A stretch of DNA of 64,000 nt from Mycobacterium lentiflavum (GCF_022374895.2 NZ_CP092423.2:5146001-5210000), one strand, 5' to 3'. Positions 7,628 through 16,419 are shown, counted from the first letter of the stretch. Notes: generated from the sequence alone by a model not told the origin. Program-made: numbers and translations.

Positions 7628-8896
7628 ATGGATGCCGACGACCTGATCCTGGTGAGCATCGACGACCACGTGGTCGAACCGCCGGACATGTTTCTCCGTC
7701 ACGTGCCCGCCAAATACAAGCCCGAGGCCCCGGTCGTCGTGGTCGACGACAAGGGCGTCGACCAGTGGATGTACCAGGGCAGGCCGCAGGGCGTCAGCGG
7801 GCTGAACGCCGTAGTGTCGTGGCCGGCTGAGGAATGGGGCCGCGATCCGGCCGGTTTCGCGGAGATGCGCCCCGGTGTCTACGACGTCCACGAACGCGTT
7901 CGGGACATGAACCGCAACGGCATCCTCGCGTCGATGTGCTTCCCGACGTTCACCGGCTTCTCCGCACGGCACCTCAACATGCACCGCGAGGAGGCGACGC
8001 TGGTAATGGTGGCGGCCTACAACGACTGGCACATCGACGAATGGGCCGGCTCCTACCCGGACCGGTTCATCCCGATCGCCATCCTGCCGACGTGGAACCC
8101 GGAGGCGATGTGCGCCGAGATCCGCCGGGTGGCTGCCAAGGGCTGCCGGGCGGTGACGATGCCCGAATTGCCGCACCTGGAAGGGCTTCCGAGCTACCAC
8201 GACGAGGACTACTGGGGCCCGGTGTATCGGACGCTGTCCGAAGAGAACGTGGTGATGTGTCTGCACATCGGCACCGGATTCGGGGCGATCAGCATGGCCC
8301 CCAACGCGCCGATCGACAACATGATCATCCTGGCCACGCAGGTGTCGGCGATGTGCGCGCAGGATCTGCTGTGGGGCCCCGCGATGCGCAACTATCCCGA
8401 CCTGAAGTTCGCCTTCTCCGAGGGCGGCATCGGCTGGATTCCGTTCTATCTCGATCGCAGCGACCGTCACTACACCAACCAGAAGTGGCTGCGCCGCGAC
8501 TTCGGCTCTCAACTGCCCAGCGACGTGTTCCGCGAGCACTCACTGGCCTGCTACGTCACCGACAAGACTTCGCTCAAGCTGCGCCACGAGATCGGCATCG
8601 ACATCATCGCCTGGGAATGCGACTACCCGCACTCGGACTGCTTCTGGCCCGACGCGCCCGAGCAGGTGCTGGCCGAGCTGAACGCCGCCGGCGCCGACGA
8701 CACCGACATCAACAAGATCACCTGGGGCAATGCCTGCCGGTTCTTCAGCTGGGACCCCTTCGCCCGCACCCCCCGCGACCAGGCGACCGTTAAAGCCCTA
8801 CGCGCCAAGGCGACGGACGTCGACGTGTCCATCCGGCCGCGGGCCGAGTGGGCGCGGCTCTATCAGGAGAGGCAGGCCGCCGGGGCCAACGCCTGA
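7628..8896 (+). CDS. Amidohydrolase family protein (amidohydrolase-2 type TIM barrel)
   Basis: 422-residue metal-dependent hydrolase or decarboxylase-type protein. It starts MDADDLILVSIDDHVVEPPDMF, where SxDxHxxEP is the usual first metal motif of amidohydrolase-2 proteins (here IDDHVVEPP). Later blocks include MCLHIGTGFG, FSEGGIGWIPFYLDR and WECDYPHSDCFWPDAP, all typical of mycobacterial relatives of ACMSD-like enzymes. GGGAGAGG precedes the ATG at 7628. An upstream in-frame ATG inside the tandem repeat would add 20 repeat-derived residues and is less likely. Substrate is unknown; context suggests hydrolysis or decarboxylation in the same catabolic route. Confidence 0.85.
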   Translation: MDADDLILVSIDDHVVEPPDMFLRHVPAKYKPEAPVVVVDDKGVDQWMYQGRPQGVSGLNAVVSWPAEEWGRDPAGFAEMRPGVYDVHERVRDMNRNGILASMCFPTFTGFSARHLNMHREEATLVMVAAYNDWHIDEWAGSYPDRFIPIAILPTWNPEAMCAEIRRVAAKGCRAVTMPELPHLEGLPSYHDEDYWGPVYRTLSEENVVMCLHIGTGFGAISMAPNAPIDNMIILATQVSAMCAQDLLWGPAMRNYPDLKFAFSEGGIGWIPFYLDRSDRHYTNQKWLRRDFGSQLPSDVFREHSLACYVTDKTSLKLRHEIGIDIIAWECDYPHSDCFWPDAPEQVLAELNAAGADDTDINKITWGNACRFFSWDPFARTPRDQATVKALRAKATDVDVSIRPRAEWARLYQERQAAGANA

Positions 8897-8900
8897 CGCC

Positions 8901-8924
8901 GAGTGTGCGGCCAGCCGCACACTC
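8901..8924 (+). terminator. Perfect hairpin after the amidohydrolase gene
   Basis: GAGTGTGCGG and CCGCACACTC are 10-nt perfect arms around a CCAG loop, beginning 4 nt after the stop codon. No T tract follows, as is common for mycobacterial terminator hairpins. Confidence 0.65.
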
Positions 8925-8945
8925 GCAAATCGTGAGCCACTCGCG

Positions 8946-9007
8946 CCGCGAACGTGAACCTACCGTCACACTCGAGCGCGAGCGTGAAATTAGGTTCACG
9001 TTCGCGG
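8946..9007. repeat. Long inverted repeat between convergent genes (17-bp arms)
   Basis: The 17-nt arm at 8946-8962 (CCGCGAACGTGAACCTA) is exactly complementary to 8991-9007, with a 28-nt loop containing CACACTCGAGCGCGAG. Together with the hairpin at 8901-8924 it fills the gap between the amidohydrolase and the convergent CoA-transferase, and could terminate transcription from both sides. Similar CACACTCG/CGAACGTGAA words recur in mycobacterial intergenic regions. Confidence 0.7.
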
Positions 9008-9014
9008 TGCGCGC

Positions 9015-10052
9015 TCACTGCGCCAGGTCCGGCGGCGGCCGATAGTCGGGCTGGTATCCGGAAACGTGGATCGGGCTGCCGACGAGGCGGAAATCCCCTG
9101 CCCTCACAACCACTTCCGGTGTCGCCTCGAGCGCTTCGGGCAGGGTCCTGACGGCCGCTGCCGGAACACCCAACGGGCGCAGTCGTCGTTCCCACCCGGC
9201 GGCGCTGTCGGTTGCCAGCATCGCTGTAACCACCGCCAGGACTTCGTCGCGGCGCGCGACTCGCTCGGCCATCGTTTCGAAGCCCCCGATGCCCGCTTCG
9301 GCGGCAAACGACTTCCAGAAGCCGTCGTGGGTGATGAACAGCGCCAGATACCCCTCGGCGGTCGGAAAGAGCTGGGCTGGAACGTAATACGAGTGGGCCC
9401 CGTACGGTCGGCGCTGGGGCTCGATGCCGCTGTTGAGGTAGGCCGACGCGTGATAGTTCAGTTGCGACAGCATCACGTCGCGCAGCGACACATCGACCTG
9501 TCCGCCGGTTCCGGAGATGATCTTGGCCAAAAGTCCCAGTGCCGCAGTCATTCCGGTGGAGTTGTCGGCCGAGGAGTAGCCGGGCAGCGTCGGCGGCCCG
9601 TCCGGGTCACCGGTCAGCGCGGCTGTGCCGACACCGGCCTGCACCACGTAGTCGAAGGCCGGGTCGTCGCCGCCGTACAGCCCAAACCCGGTGATCGCGA
9701 CGCAGACGATCCGCTCGTTGTGCCGGCACAGCTTGTCATAGGTGAGTCCGAGGCGCCGAATGGCCGACGGCTTCAGGTTCACCAGCAGCGCATGCGCCTG
9801 GCCCACCAGCTCGCCCAACCGTTGCTGTCCCGCATCGGAATTCAGGTCCAAGATGATGCTGGACTTGTTCCGGTTGAGGCTGGCGAAGTAGGTGGCGCCG
9901 ACGCTGCGCGAGATCTCACCGCCGGCGGGCTCGATCTTGGTGACCTCGGCACCGAGATCGGCGAGCAGCATGGTCGCGTACGGACCCGCCAGCATGGTGC
10001 CGACTTCGAGGATGCGTATCCCTGCCAGCGGCCCGACGTTGCTCGCAGTCAA
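9015..10052 (-). CDS. Class III CoA-transferase (CaiB/BaiF family)
   Basis: 345-residue protein with the family III opening LTASNVGPLAGIRILEVGTMLAGPYATMLLADLGAEVTKIE and the conserved block SLNRNKSSIILDLNSDAGQ. The catalytic aspartate region is probably AFDYVVQAGVGTAAL. These enzymes move CoA between carboxylic acids; the family also includes alpha-methylacyl-CoA racemases. I chose the TTG at 10052 because it overlaps the stop codon of the upstream LLM gene as TTGA and restores the usual N-terminus; a longer frame to 10223 would only overlap that gene. It is the last gene of the B12-mutase operon. Confidence 0.87.
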   Translation of the reverse strand: MTASNVGPLAGIRILEVGTMLAGPYATMLLADLGAEVTKIEPAGGEISRSVGATYFASLNRNKSSIILDLNSDAGQQRLGELVGQAHALLVNLKPSAIRRLGLTYDKLCRHNERIVCVAITGFGLYGGDDPAFDYVVQAGVGTAALTGDPDGPPTLPGYSSADNSTGMTAALGLLAKIISGTGGQVDVSLRDVMLSQLNYHASAYLNSGIEPQRRPYGAHSYYVPAQLFPTAEGYLALFITHDGFWKSFAAEAGIGGFETMAERVARRDEVLAVVTAMLATDSAAGWERRLRPLGVPAAAVRTLPEALEATPEVVVRAGDFRLVGSPIHVSGYQPDYRPPPDLAQ

Positions 10053-11005
10053 CGCAATTCCGCTGCGAGCGAGGCGATCACTTCGCGGGTGCGGCGCTTG
10101 GAAGCGACCAGATCGTCGCGGTTGTCGCCAATGGGCAACAGCCGCACCGACAAGTCGGTCACACCGGCATCGGCGAACCGCCGCATCCGGGCCAGGATCG
10201 CTTCCTCGTCGCCGGCCGCACACAAATCACCGACGTCGCGCGCGTCGCCGCGGTCGAGCAGGCGCTGGTAGTTGGGCGACACCTCGGCCTCGCCCAAGAT
10301 GCGGTTGGCCCGCTCCTTGGCCTCGTCGATTTGGGAAGGCGCACAGAGACATACCGGAATACCCGCGATGATCCGCGGCGCGGGACGACCAGCGTCCGCG
10401 GCCGCCTTGGTGATCTTCGGTGCGATGTGATCACCGATTGCGCGCTCATCGGCCATCCACAGCACGGTGCCGTCGGCGAGTTCACCGGCGATCTGCAGCA
10501 TCACCGGCCCCAGCGCGGCGACCAGCACCGGCATCGGGGTATCGGCCCCGATCGCCATCGGGTTGTGCACGGTGAACGAATCATTCTCGACATCAACCGA
10601 TCCCGGCCCCGCGATCGCGGCGTTGAGCACCTGCAGGTAGTCGCGGGTGTACGCGGCCGGCTTCTCGTACGGCAAGCCGAGCATGTCGCGGATGATCCAG
10701 TGATGCGACGGTCCCACACCCAACGCCAGCCGTCCACCGGCCACCGCGTGCGTCGAAAGTGCTTGGCGGGCAAGCGCAATCGGATGCTGGGCCTGCAGCG
10801 GCACCACCGCGGTGCCCAACTCGATGCGCGCGCTATGCGCGGCCATCAACGACACCATGGTCAGGCAGTCGAAATCGTTGGGCACCTGCGGCATCCACGC
10901 GGTATCCAGACCCGCGGATTCGGCCCATTCGATATCGGAGGCCAGCTTGTCCACCTTGCGGGCCATATCGCCACGCTCGGCGCCGATCATCACTCCGACG
11001 CGCAT
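10049..11005 (-). CDS. LLM-class (luciferase-like) F420-dependent oxidoreductase
   Basis: 318-residue TIM-barrel oxidoreductase of the luciferase-like superfamily. It starts MRVGVMIGAERGDMARKVDKLASDIEWAESAGLDTAWMPQ and has the usual TAVVPLQAQHPIALARQALSTHAVAGGRLALGVGPSHHW block and GPVMLQIAGELADGTVLWMAD near the middle. In mycobacteria most such proteins use the deazaflavin F420, though FMN cannot be excluded. It overlaps the B12-binding subunit by 16 bp upstream and the CoA-transferase by 4 bp downstream, so it is tightly coupled in the mutase operon. Its substrate is unknown. Confidence 0.87.
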   Translation of the reverse strand: MRVGVMIGAERGDMARKVDKLASDIEWAESAGLDTAWMPQVPNDFDCLTMVSLMAAHSARIELGTAVVPLQAQHPIALARQALSTHAVAGGRLALGVGPSHHWIIRDMLGLPYEKPAAYTRDYLQVLNAAIAGPGSVDVENDSFTVHNPMAIGADTPMPVLVAALGPVMLQIAGELADGTVLWMADERAIGDHIAPKITKAAADAGRPAPRIIAGIPVCLCAPSQIDEAKERANRILGEAEVSPNYQRLLDRGDARDVGDLCAAGDEEAILARMRRFADAGVTDLSVRLLPIGDNRDDLVASKRRTREVIASLAAELR

Positions 11006-11430
11006 GGTTCCTCCGTAGCTGGTTGCTTCGGTTCGATCTCCGCAGTGCCGGTCAGCGCACGGATTTCCCGCACCAGGTTCTCGAGCGGTGTGCCGGTGGG
11101 GAATACGGCGGCGGCGCCGGCCGAGATCAGTTTGGGGACGTCGACGTGCGGGATGGTGCCCCCGACGACGACAGCGATGTCGGCGGCGTCGGCGGCGCGC
11201 AACGCGTCGACAGTCCGGGCGGTGAGGGCCAGATGCGCACCGGACAGGATGCTCAGGCCGACGACGGCGACGTCTTCTTGGACAGCGATCGACGCGATGT
11301 CTTCGATGCGCTGCCGGATGCCGGTGTAAATGACCTCGAATCCGGCATCGCGCAGGGTACGGGCGACGATCTTGGCGCCGCGGTCGTGTCCGTCGAGGCC
11401 GGGTTTGGCGACCAGGATTCTTACCGCCAT
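10990..11430 (-). CDS. Cobalamin-binding subunit of an acyl-CoA mutase
   Basis: 146-residue B12-binding Rossmann domain. It has the base-off cobalamin signature DGHDRG (DxHxxG, His at residue 16), then VGLSILSG and VVGGTIP, which form the SxL and GG motifs of the family. The last 25 residues are an acidic tail. It corresponds to the small subunit of split acyl-CoA mutases such as isobutyryl- or 2-hydroxyisobutyryl-CoA mutases. The gene starts directly after the stop of the large subunit (11431), so the two products very likely form one holoenzyme. Confidence 0.9.
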   Translation of the reverse strand: MAVRILVAKPGLDGHDRGAKIVARTLRDAGFEVIYTGIRQRIEDIASIAVQEDVAVVGLSILSGAHLALTARTVDALRAADAADIAVVVGGTIPHVDVPKLISAGAAAVFPTGTPLENLVREIRALTGTAEIEPKQPATEEPCASE

Positions 11431-13008
11431 CTAGAACACCACCGGTTGCTGGAACTCGCCCCAGACCGCCTTGAGCGCGGAAACCATCTCCCCGACCGTG
11501 CAGTAGGCATTGGCACAGTCGATCAACTTGTGCATCAGGTTGTCGTCCCCCTCGGCAGCACGCGACAAGGCTGCAAGGCTGGAATTTACTGCGGCCGAAT
11601 CTCTTTCGGCCTTGACCTGGGACAGTCGCTTGAGCTGCAAGTCACGCCCTTCGGCGTCGAGCTCGTAGGTGACGACATCGTGTTCGGGCTCCTCGGTCAC
11701 GAACCGGTTGACCCCGACAACGGGTCGCGTACCGGCTTCGACGTCCCGATGCAGGTTGAAGGCTTCGTCAGCGATCAGGCCCTGCAAGTACCCGTCCTCG
11801 ATGGCTTGGACCATGCCGCCGTGCCGCTCGAGGTCGGACATGATCTCGATGATGCGTTCCTCGGTGGCGTCGGTCAGGGCCTCCACGAAATACGAGCCGC
11901 CCAGCGGGTCGGCGACGCTGGCCACGCCGGTTTCGTGCGCCAGGATCTGCTGGGTGCGCAGCGCCAGCGTGGTGGTTTCCTCGGTGGGCAGCGCGAACGG
12001 TTCGTCCCAGGCCGCGGTGAACATCGACTGGACACCGCCCAGCACCGCCGCCATCGCCTCGTAGGCCACCCGGACGATGTTGTTGTGGGCCTGCGGCGCG
12101 TACAGGGATGCGCCGCCGCAGACGCAACCGAAGCGGAACATCGCCGCCTTGGCCGTTGTCGCCCCGTAGCGCTCCTGCACGATGGTCGCCCAACGGCGCC
12201 GTCCCGCACGGTATTTGGCGATCTCTTCGAAGAAATCTCCGTGGGTGTAGAAGAAGAACGAGATCTGCGGGGCGAACTGGTCGATCGTCATCCGACCGCG
12301 CTGCACCACGGTGTCGCAATAGGTCACCCCGTCGGCCAGGGTGAAGGCCATCTCCTGCACCGCGTTGGCACCGGCGTCGCGGAAGTGGGCACCGGCCACC
12401 GAAATCGCGTTGAACCGCGGAACCTCGACCGCACAGAACTCGATGGTGTCGGCGATCAGCCGCAGTGACGGTTCCGGCGGCCAGATCCAGGTTCCGCGCG
12501 ACGCGTATTCCTTGAGGATGTCGTTTTGGATGGTCCCGGTGAGCTTCGCCCGCGGAATCCCTTTTTTCTCGGCGGCGGCGACATAGAACGCCAGCAGGAT
12601 CGCCGCCGTTCCGTTGATCGTCATGCTCGTGCTGAGCTTGTCCAACGGGATGCCGTCGAACAAGATCTCGAAGTCGGCCAGGGTGTCGACCGCGACGCCG
12701 ACGCGGCCGACCTCCTCGCCGAACTCGGGGTCGTCGGAGTCGTATCCGCATTGAGTGGGCAGGTCGAGCGCCACCGACAGCCCGGTCCCGCCCTGTTCCA
12801 GCAGGTAGCGGTAGCGGCGGTTGGATTCCTCGGCGGTGCCGAAGCCGGAGTACTGGCGGAAAGTCCACAACTTGCCGCGATAACCGGACGCGAAGTTGCC
12901 ACGGGTGAAGGGGAACTCTCCGGGCGCCGGAGGCTCCGCGCCCCTATCCGCCGGCCCGTATACGGGCTGCAGCGGGATTCCAGACGGAGTGTGGGCCATA
13001 TTATCCAT
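11431..13008 (-). CDS. Acyl-CoA mutase large (substrate-binding) subunit
   Basis: About 525-residue TIM-barrel subunit of a B12-dependent acyl-CoA mutase: TPSGIPLQPVYGP, YPFTRG-like EFPFTRGNF, FRQYSGFGTAEESN, GYDSDDPEFGEEVG, TGTIQNDILKEYASRGTWIW and a C-terminal VWGEFQQPVVF. Counted from the ATG at 13008, Tyr53 and Arg171 lie 118 residues apart, the same spacing as methylmalonyl-CoA mutase Tyr89/Arg207, which bind the substrate carboxylate. Hydroxyisobutyryl-CoA mutase has Ile/Gln there and isobutyryl-CoA mutase Phe/Gln. This favours a dicarboxylyl-CoA substrate. An ATG at 12999 is equally possible as the start; neither has a clear ribosome site, and a longer frame to 13110 looks non-homologous. 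It is distinct from the normal fused mycobacterial mutAB. Confidence 0.88.
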   Translation of the reverse strand: MDNMAHTPSGIPLQPVYGPADRGAEPPAPGEFPFTRGNFASGYRGKLWTFRQYSGFGTAEESNRRYRYLLEQGGTGLSVALDLPTQCGYDSDDPEFGEEVGRVGVAVDTLADFEILFDGIPLDKLSTSMTINGTAAILLAFYVAAAEKKGIPRAKLTGTIQNDILKEYASRGTWIWPPEPSLRLIADTIEFCAVEVPRFNAISVAGAHFRDAGANAVQEMAFTLADGVTYCDTVVQRGRMTIDQFAPQISFFFYTHGDFFEEIAKYRAGRRRWATIVQERYGATTAKAAMFRFGCVCGGASLYAPQAHNNIVRVAYEAMAAVLGGVQSMFTAAWDEPFALPTEETTTLALRTQQILAHETGVASVADPLGGSYFVEALTDATEERIIEIMSDLERHGGMVQAIEDGYLQGLIADEAFNLHRDVEAGTRPVVGVNRFVTEEPEHDVVTYELDAEGRDLQLKRLSQVKAERDSAAVNSSLAALSRAAEGDDNLMHKLIDCANAYCTVGEMVSALKAVWGEFQQPVVF

Positions 13009-13188
13009 CGATGAATAACGTACTTGCAAAAAAAGAGAATGCCAATACCACGTGTTGACCAGCTCAAACACCTGGCCGGCCTGGACAGAGGGAGACGGAA
13101 TGGCCGACAAGCTCGCCGTCCGATTCCCTGGATTGACCGTTAAGCTGCTGAGACCAGCGACCGGCGACTACCGCCGACGGAGGTCGAC

Positions 13189-14727
13189 ATGACGGTTTCC
13201 AGGCCATCGCCGGCCGACCTCGACGCTGCTGCTAAGCATTTCGGCTTTTGCCTGGACGCCGACGAGCAGCGGGGTTACCTGGCGGCCGTGACGGAAACGC
13301 TGAAGTCCTACGACGTGGTCGATCAGCTCTACGATCGGCTCGACCGCCCGCAGGTGCCGGAACGCGAATACCAGTTCCCGGATCCGGCCGAAAACCGACT
13401 GGGCGCCTGGTATGTCACCACCCGGATCACGTCCGGCGCCAACGGGCCCTTGTCGGGTCGGCAGGTGGCGATCAAGGACAACATCGCGGTCGCCGGCATC
13501 CCGATGATGAACGGATCACGAGCGGTGGAGGGTTTCGTCCCCGGACTCGACGCGACGGTCGTCGAGCGTCTGCTCTGCGCCGGGGCCACCGTCGCGGGCA
13601 AGAGCGTCTGCGAGGATCTGTGTTGCTCAGGTTCCAGCTTCACATCCGCCTCCGGCCCAGTGCGCAATCCCTGGGACACAGATCGCGAGGCGGGCGGATC
13701 ATCCAGTGGCAGTGCGGCATTGGTGGCCGCCGGTGAGGCCGATCTGGCCATCGGCGGCGATCAGGGCGGATCCATTCGGATCCCCGCCGCTCTGTGCGGC
13801 ATCGTCGGACACAAGCCGACGCACGGGCTGGTCCCCTACACCGGTGCTTTCCCGATCGAGCGGACGATCGACCACCTCGGTCCGATGACGCGGACCGTCG
13901 CCGACGCGGCGCTGATGCTCACCGTGCTGGCCGGAGTCGATGGCCAGGACCCGCGCCAGTGGCCGCCGATACCCACACTCGACTATCACGAAGCGCTCAC
14001 CGGTGATGTGGCCGGTCTACGGGTGGGCATTCTCGCCGAGGGGTTCGGATGGCCCAACTCGCTGCCGGACTCAGACGACCTGGTCCGGTCTGCGGCACAG
14101 CGGTTCACCGAAATCGGTTGCACCGTAAACGAGGTCAACGTGCCCTGGCACCGCAGTGCCTTGCACCTGCTCACCGTGATCCTCACCGACGGCGGCACCT
14201 ATCAGATGCTGGACGGCAACGGATACGGGCTCGGCGTGCCGGGATTCTATGACCCAGAACTTATGGCGCGCTTCGCAACACAGCGTGCCGCGAAGTCTGA
14301 CGAATTCTCCAGCACCGTGAAGGTGACGGCACTGTGTGGCCACTACGGGTTGCGCACTCTGGGCGGCGCCACGTATGCGAAGGCGCGCGAGCTGGTGCCG
14401 CAGGTGCGCGCGGCCTACGACGCCGCGCTGGCCCAATACGATGTGTTGGTCATGCCGACCGTGCCCGGCGTCGCAAAGGTGCTGCCCGAGGGTAGCCCGC
14501 GAGACGTCGCGCTGATTGACCGTGCCCTCGGTAAGGCATCCAACACCGGGCCGATGGATATCACCGGCCATCCCGCGATATCGGTGCCGGCCGGCCTGGT
14601 CGACGGGCTGCCGGTGGGAATGATGCTCGTGGGCAAGCACTTCGACGACGCCACCGTGCTCAAGCTCGCCGATGCCTTCGAATCGCTGCGCGGCGGCTTC
14701 CCCGCAGCACCGAGGTTCGAATCATAA
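13189..14727 (+). CDS. Amidase (amidase signature family)
   Basis: 512-residue Ser-Ser-Lys amidase. The general-base lysine is in QVAIKDNIAVAG (about residue 95), and the signature block AGGSSSGSAALVAAGEADLAIGGDQGGSIRIPAALCG holds the cis-serine and nucleophilic serine. The long N-terminal region (DAAAKHFGFCLDADEQRGYL) resembles the enantioselective Rhodococcus amidases that partner with nitrile hydratase; no nitrile hydratase gene is seen here. It hydrolyses a carboxamide to the acid and ammonia. ACGGAGG precedes the ATG. It stands alone, divergent from the mutase operon and convergent with the methyltransferase. Confidence 0.9.
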   Translation: MTVSRPSPADLDAAAKHFGFCLDADEQRGYLAAVTETLKSYDVVDQLYDRLDRPQVPEREYQFPDPAENRLGAWYVTTRITSGANGPLSGRQVAIKDNIAVAGIPMMNGSRAVEGFVPGLDATVVERLLCAGATVAGKSVCEDLCCSGSSFTSASGPVRNPWDTDREAGGSSSGSAALVAAGEADLAIGGDQGGSIRIPAALCGIVGHKPTHGLVPYTGAFPIERTIDHLGPMTRTVADAALMLTVLAGVDGQDPRQWPPIPTLDYHEALTGDVAGLRVGILAEGFGWPNSLPDSDDLVRSAAQRFTEIGCTVNEVNVPWHRSALHLLTVILTDGGTYQMLDGNGYGLGVPGFYDPELMARFATQRAAKSDEFSSTVKVTALCGHYGLRTLGGATYAKARELVPQVRAAYDAALAQYDVLVMPTVPGVAKVLPEGSPRDVALIDRALGKASNTGPMDITGHPAISVPAGLVDGLPVGMMLVGKHFDDATVLKLADAFESLRGGFPAAPRFES

Positions 14728-14729
14728 AG

Positions 14730-15536
14730 TCATGCGCGGCAGATAATCTCGCCATGCGGCATCGCCAGCCAACCGTCTTTCGCCGCGGCCCACTCCCGCC
14801 ACGCAGCCGAGATCTCCTCGAGCTGCCCGGCAGTGGCCAGACCGAGCCGCAGAATGTCGCTGGCGATGCCGGAGTGCAGGATTCGGTCGGCCCACATTCC
14901 ACCCCACCACTCGCGGGTCTCGGTCGTGGCATAACACCAGAGGCTGCCCGTGGGCGTGACGTCGTCGAAGCCTGCTTCCAGTGCCCACGACAGCAGCCGC
15001 CGGCCGGCGTCCGGCTCACCGCCGTTGGCACGCGCGGCCTGCTGGTAGACATCGCGCCAAAAGTCCAGTGCCGCAAGGCGGGGATACCAGATGAACCCCG
15101 CGTAGTCGGCATCTCGAGCCGCCACTATGCCGCCCGGCGCGCACACCCGTCGCATCTCGCGTAGCGCCCGGACCGGATCGGCGACGTGCTGTAGCACCTG
15201 GTGCGCGTGCACGACATCGAACGTGCCGTCGGCGATGTCGAGCCGCTCCACGTCGGCGGCCGCGAACGTGACATTGGACAGGTTGCGCTGCCGGGCCTCG
15301 CTGCGCGCCACGTCAAGGACATCAGCGAATTGATCGACGGCTGTGACTGATCCGGGCGCCACGATGTCGGCGAGGTCCGCGGTGATCGTGCCGGGGCCGC
15401 AGCCCACGTCGAGCAGCCTCAGCCCCGGCTTCAGGTACCCCAGCAGATACCCCGCGGAGTCCGCCGCGGTGCGCCGCTGATGGCTGCGTAGCACCGACTC
15501 GTGATGCCCGTGCGTGTAGCTAGCCCGGTCGTTCAC
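14730..15536 (-). CDS. Class I SAM-dependent methyltransferase
   Basis: 268-residue methyltransferase starting at a GTG. Motif I is LLDVGCGPGTITADLA (about residues 41-56), motif II is VTAVDQFADVLDVA, then FAAADVERLDIADGTFDVVHAHQVLQHVADPVRALREMRRV, the UbiE/BioC-like core. The C-terminal part (YPRLAALDFWRDVYQQAARANGGEPDAGRRL) is shared with proteins annotated only as methyltransferases. The methyl acceptor is unknown. It ends 2 nt from the amidase stop, convergent. A 19-bp palindrome lies 40 bp upstream of its start. Confidence 0.85.
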   Translation of the reverse strand: MNDRASYTHGHHESVLRSHQRRTAADSAGYLLGYLKPGLRLLDVGCGPGTITADLADIVAPGSVTAVDQFADVLDVARSEARQRNLSNVTFAAADVERLDIADGTFDVVHAHQVLQHVADPVRALREMRRVCAPGGIVAARDADYAGFIWYPRLAALDFWRDVYQQAARANGGEPDAGRRLLSWALEAGFDDVTPTGSLWCYATTETREWWGGMWADRILHSGIASDILRLGLATAGQLEEISAAWREWAAAKDGWLAMPHGEIICRA

Positions 15537-15576
15537 GCCGCAAGCCTACCGACGCGTGGTCACATTATGAAACTCT

Positions 15577-15595
15577 TGTCTCATATAATGAGACA
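15577..15595. promoter_or_regulatory. 19-bp perfect palindrome upstream of the methyltransferase
   Basis: TGTCTCATATAATGAGACA has 8-bp perfect arms and an ATA centre. It is AT-rich and lies 1 nt past the stop of the VanX-like gene and about 40 bp before the methyltransferase start. It could be a repressor operator or a bidirectional hairpin; position and AT content favour an operator for the methyltransferase. Confidence 0.5.
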
Positions 15596-15596
15596 T

Positions 15597-16298
15597 CTAA
15601 TCGACGGGGACGTCGAGGATCGGGCGGTCGACACCCGCCCCGGGGCCGTCGAAGTGCCACCACTCACCCGAGTACGGGGACAATCCGCCGTACTTCATCG
15701 CGTCGCGCAACCGTGCCCGATTCGCCTGGGCGTCGGCACTGACGCCCTGAGTCGCGAATGCCGTTGCGCGCGGACTGAAATCGTCGAAGTCGGTGCCCAT
15801 GTCGGCCAGACACAGCCCGCCGGCGTGACGTTCCGGCGAGCACTGGGGTTGCACGCTGGTGAACGTGACATCCACCGAACGTCCCGACTCGTGGCTGTGT
15901 GCAAAGGGGCCCGGCCGTGCCACCCAGGCCGGGTTGGGGACCACGTTGAACATCCGGACCTGAACCTCGTGCGGCCGGTAACAATCCCAGAACACCAGCA
16001 GATGGCCTTGGGGGCGTAGTGCCGTCGCGGCGGTCGCGAGGCCGGCAGACATGGATTGATGCACCAGACATCGGGCGTCGGAGGGATACAACTGCGTGCC
16101 GGTGAAATTGTTGGTCGTCGCGTAGCGCAGGTCGATGATCGCGTCGGGAACGACGGTCCGCACGTCGACGAAACCGGCCGCGCGCGCCGCGTCGCTGACG
16201 GGCGGCACGTCGGGGCCGGCCAGCGCGGTCGCCGTTTCGAACACCGCTACCAGGCCGACGACTATCGCAAGCAAGAGCACCACGCGCACACATCGCAT
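15597..16298 (-). CDS. Secreted VanX-like D-alanyl-D-alanine dipeptidase (M15)
   Basis: 233-residue protein with a clear signal sequence (MRCVRVVLLLAIVVGLVAVF, then ETATALAG). Zinc ligands match the M15D family: SHESGRSVDVT gives the SxHxxGxxxD motif and GEWWHFDG holds the third ligand, with VFWDCYRP as the conserved substrate-binding arginine block. VanX-type enzymes hydrolyse D-Ala-D-Ala dipeptide. In mycobacteria such secreted copies are more likely used in wall recycling than in vancomycin resistance, since no vanH/vanA genes are present. Confidence 0.87.
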   Translation of the reverse strand: MRCVRVVLLLAIVVGLVAVFETATALAGPDVPPVSDAARAAGFVDVRTVVPDAIIDLRYATTNNFTGTQLYPSDARCLVHQSMSAGLATAATALRPQGHLLVFWDCYRPHEVQVRMFNVVPNPAWVARPGPFAHSHESGRSVDVTFTSVQPQCSPERHAGGLCLADMGTDFDDFSPRATAFATQGVSADAQANRARLRDAMKYGGLSPYSGEWWHFDGPGAGVDRPILDVPVD

Positions 16299-16419
16299 CC
16301 AGCCATTGTCCCGGCCGGCGACCGATTAACCCGGTAAAGCGCAAACACGTGGCCGATTACTTATCGCCCAAGATAGCCGAACGGCTAGTCTGTGGCCGAC
16401 GGCCCGAGGGAGCAAGGCG

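Noticed and set aside
11768..12868. 366-codon Arg/Gly-rich frame on the minus strand
   Set aside because: It is a shifted-frame shadow of the mutase large subunit; composition is typical of GC-rich shadows.
15597..16298. Vancomycin-resistance vanX gene
   Set aside because: No vanH, vanA or vanRS genes are nearby and the protein is secreted; a wall-recycling dipeptidase is more likely.
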